Part shown: one piece after another, positions 62,479 through 64,000 of the stretch | Layout of the letters: each line of letters opens with the position of its first letter | Numbering within the stretch: position 1 is the stretch's first letter | Assembly (NCBI GenBank): GCA_949752795.1 | Contig: OX457074.1 | Location: forward strand, 6,089,527 to 6,153,526 | Length of the DNA: 64,000 nucleotides | Source of the DNA: Hyperoodon ampullatus | Lineage: Eukaryota; Chordata; Mammalia; Artiodactyla; Ziphiidae | Direction of reading: 5' to 3' | The notes under the pieces: generated by a model | Databases searched by the model: none | The model's input: only the letters and a program-made list of their open reading frames with translations | Told to the model about the DNA's origin: nothing | Translations under genes and position numbers: made by a program

Positions 62479-64000
62479 TGAAGTGGGTCTCTTTTAGACA
62501 GCATATATATGGGTCTTGTTTTTGTATCCATTCAGTGAGCCTGTGTCTTTTGTTTGGAGCATTTAATCCATTCCCATTTAAGGTAATTATTGATATGTAT
62601 GTTCCTATTACCATTTTCTTAATTGTTATGGGGTTTTTTTAATATGTCCTTTTCTTCTCCTGTGTTTCCCACTTAGAGAAGTTCCTTTAGCATTTGTTGT
62701 AGAGCTGGTTTGATGGTGCTGAATTCTCTTAGCTTTTGGTTGTCTGTAAAGCTTTTGATTTCTCCATCGAATCTGAATGAGATTCTTCCCGGGTGGAGTA
62801 ATCTTGGCTGTAGGTTCTTCCCTTTCATCTCTTTAAATATACTGTGCCACCCCCTTCTGGCTCGTAGAGTTTCTGCTGAGAAATCAGCTGTTAACCTTAT
62901 GGGAGTTCCCTTGTATATTATTTGTCATTTTCCCCTTGTTGCTTTCAATAATTTTTGTCTTTAATTTTTGCCAATTTGATTACTATGTGTCTCGACGTGT
63001 TTCTCCTTGGGTTTATCCTGTATGGGACTCTCTGTGCTTCCTGGACTTGGGTGGCTATTTCCTTTCCCATGATAGGGATGTTTTCGACTATAATCTCTTC
63101 AAATATTTTCTCGGGTCCTTTCTCTCTCTCTTCTCCTTCTGGGACCCCTATAATGCAAATGTTGTAGTGTTTAATGTTGTCCCAGAGGTCTCTTAGGCTG
63201 TCTTCATTTCTTTTCATCCTTTTTTCTTTATTCTGTTCCGCAGCAGTGAATTCCACCATTCTGTCTTCCAGGTCACTTATCCGTTCTTCTGCCTCAGTTA
63301 TTCTGCTATTGATTCCTTCTAGTGTAGTTTTCATTTCAGTTATTGTATTGTTCATCTCTGTTTGTTCTTTAATTCTTCTAGGTCTTTGTTAAACATTTCT
63401 TGCATCTTCTCTATCTTTGCCTCCATTCTTTTTCCAAGGTCCTGGATCATCTTCACTATCATTATTCTGAGTTCTTTTTCTGGAAGGTTACCTATCTCCA
63501 CTTTCGTTGTTTTTGGGGGGTTTTATCTTGTTCCTTCATCTGGTACATAGCCCTCTGCCTTTTCATCTTGTCTGTCTTTCTGTCAATGTGGTTTTTGTTC
63601 CACAGGCTGCAGGATTGTAGTTCTTCTTGCTTCTGCTGTCTGCCCTCTGGTGGATGAGGCTATCTAAGAGGCTTGTGCAAGTTTCCTGATGGGAGGGACT
63701 GGTGGTAGGTAGAGCTGGCTTTTGCTCTGGGTAGAAGAGCTCAGTAAAACTTTAATCCCCCTGTCTGCGGCTGGGTGGGGTTGGGTTCCCTCCCTGTTGG
63801 TTGTTTGACCTAAGGTGACTCAACACTGGAGCCTACCCGGGCTCTTTGGTGGGGATAATGGCAGACTCTGGGAGGGCTCACGCCAAGGAGTACTTACCAG
63901 AACTTCTGCTGCCAGTGTCCTTGTCCTCTTGGTGAGACACAGCCACACCCCGCCTCTGCAGGAGACCCTCCAACACCAGCAGGTAGCCCTGGTTCAGTCC
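62479..64000 (-). mobile_element. L1 5' part (5'UTR, ORF1, start of ORF2), cut by the window edge
   Basis: From the left: the first part of ORF2 (same text as 32,390 onward), ORF1 (63,355-62,945 open on minus), then 5'UTR to base 64,000. ORF2's body and the L1 3' end are absent. Confidence 0.9.
63638..63653 (-). promoter_or_regulatory. Candidate CTCF site inside an L1 5'UTR
   Basis: Minus-strand CCACCAGAGGGCAGAC fits the CTCF core. It is part of the L1 5'UTR. The matching place in the L1 at 29.5-34.4 kb (near 33,577-33,592) carries a base change that weakens it. Confidence 0.35.

Overview
This is mammalian nuclear DNA, almost certainly from a cetacean. The main evidence is about twenty copies of a tRNA-derived SINE of the CHR type. 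Its head reads GGCTTCCCTGG, and in tail-first copies the 3' part reads ...GCGGTACGCGGGCC... These SINEs belong to whales, dolphins and hippos. Many copies here are little diverged and carry clear target-site duplications. Ruminant-type L1 elements, ancient MIR/L2/L1M debris and two nearly identical solo LTRs make up most of the rest. The sequence does not show which cetacean it is.

The window is a stretch of the type I keratin cluster, with every keratin on the minus strand. At the left edge (959-1496) is exon 1 of KRT24, broken by an early stop, a frameshift with lost codons and a second stop. At 53,841-58,971 is a complete KRT12, the cornea-specific type I keratin. All eight coding exons have exon lengths typical of type I keratins and GT/AG junctions. 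They give a 485-residue reading frame, with a TATA box at 59,034-59,041.

In other mammals the order is KRT24, KRT25, KRT26, KRT27, KRT28, KRT10, KRT12, spread over roughly 150 kb (from memory). Here the two ends are only about 52 kb apart. Reading the DNA between them, I find no exon of KRT25-28 or KRT10. Those genes encode inner-root-sheath (hair) keratins and the main keratin of cornified epidermis. This fits a hairless aquatic mammal, and published loss of KRT24 and KRT10 in cetaceans as I recall it.

Layout: 1-134 SINE; 135-1587 KRT24 pseudogene and its old promoter; 2.4-9.2 kb a long dead L1 (minus) with a nested SINE and a nested L1 tail; 9.3-23.9 kb mostly unique DNA with SINEs, an LTR-like patch and ancient L1 pieces; 24.0-26.1 kb a broken L1 (plus) ending in a SINE fragment; 27.2-28.0 kb an orphan L1 5'UTR; 29.5-34.4 kb an L1 with both ends and target duplications but an internal deletion; 34.4-48.8 kb unique DNA with SINEs, one solo LTR (minus) and a 212-bp duplication; 48.9-50.6 kb an L1 3' half with the second solo LTR (plus) inside it; 53.8-59.0 kb KRT12; 59.58 kb a splinter of keratin exon 1; 62.3-64 kb an L1 joined directly to a SINE.

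Only KRT12 looks able to make a protein. K12 pairs with the type II keratin K3 (or K5) to build the intermediate filaments of corneal epithelium. I see no RNA gene, CRISPR array or new biological system. The interest lies in gene loss, relics and repeat-driven rearrangement.
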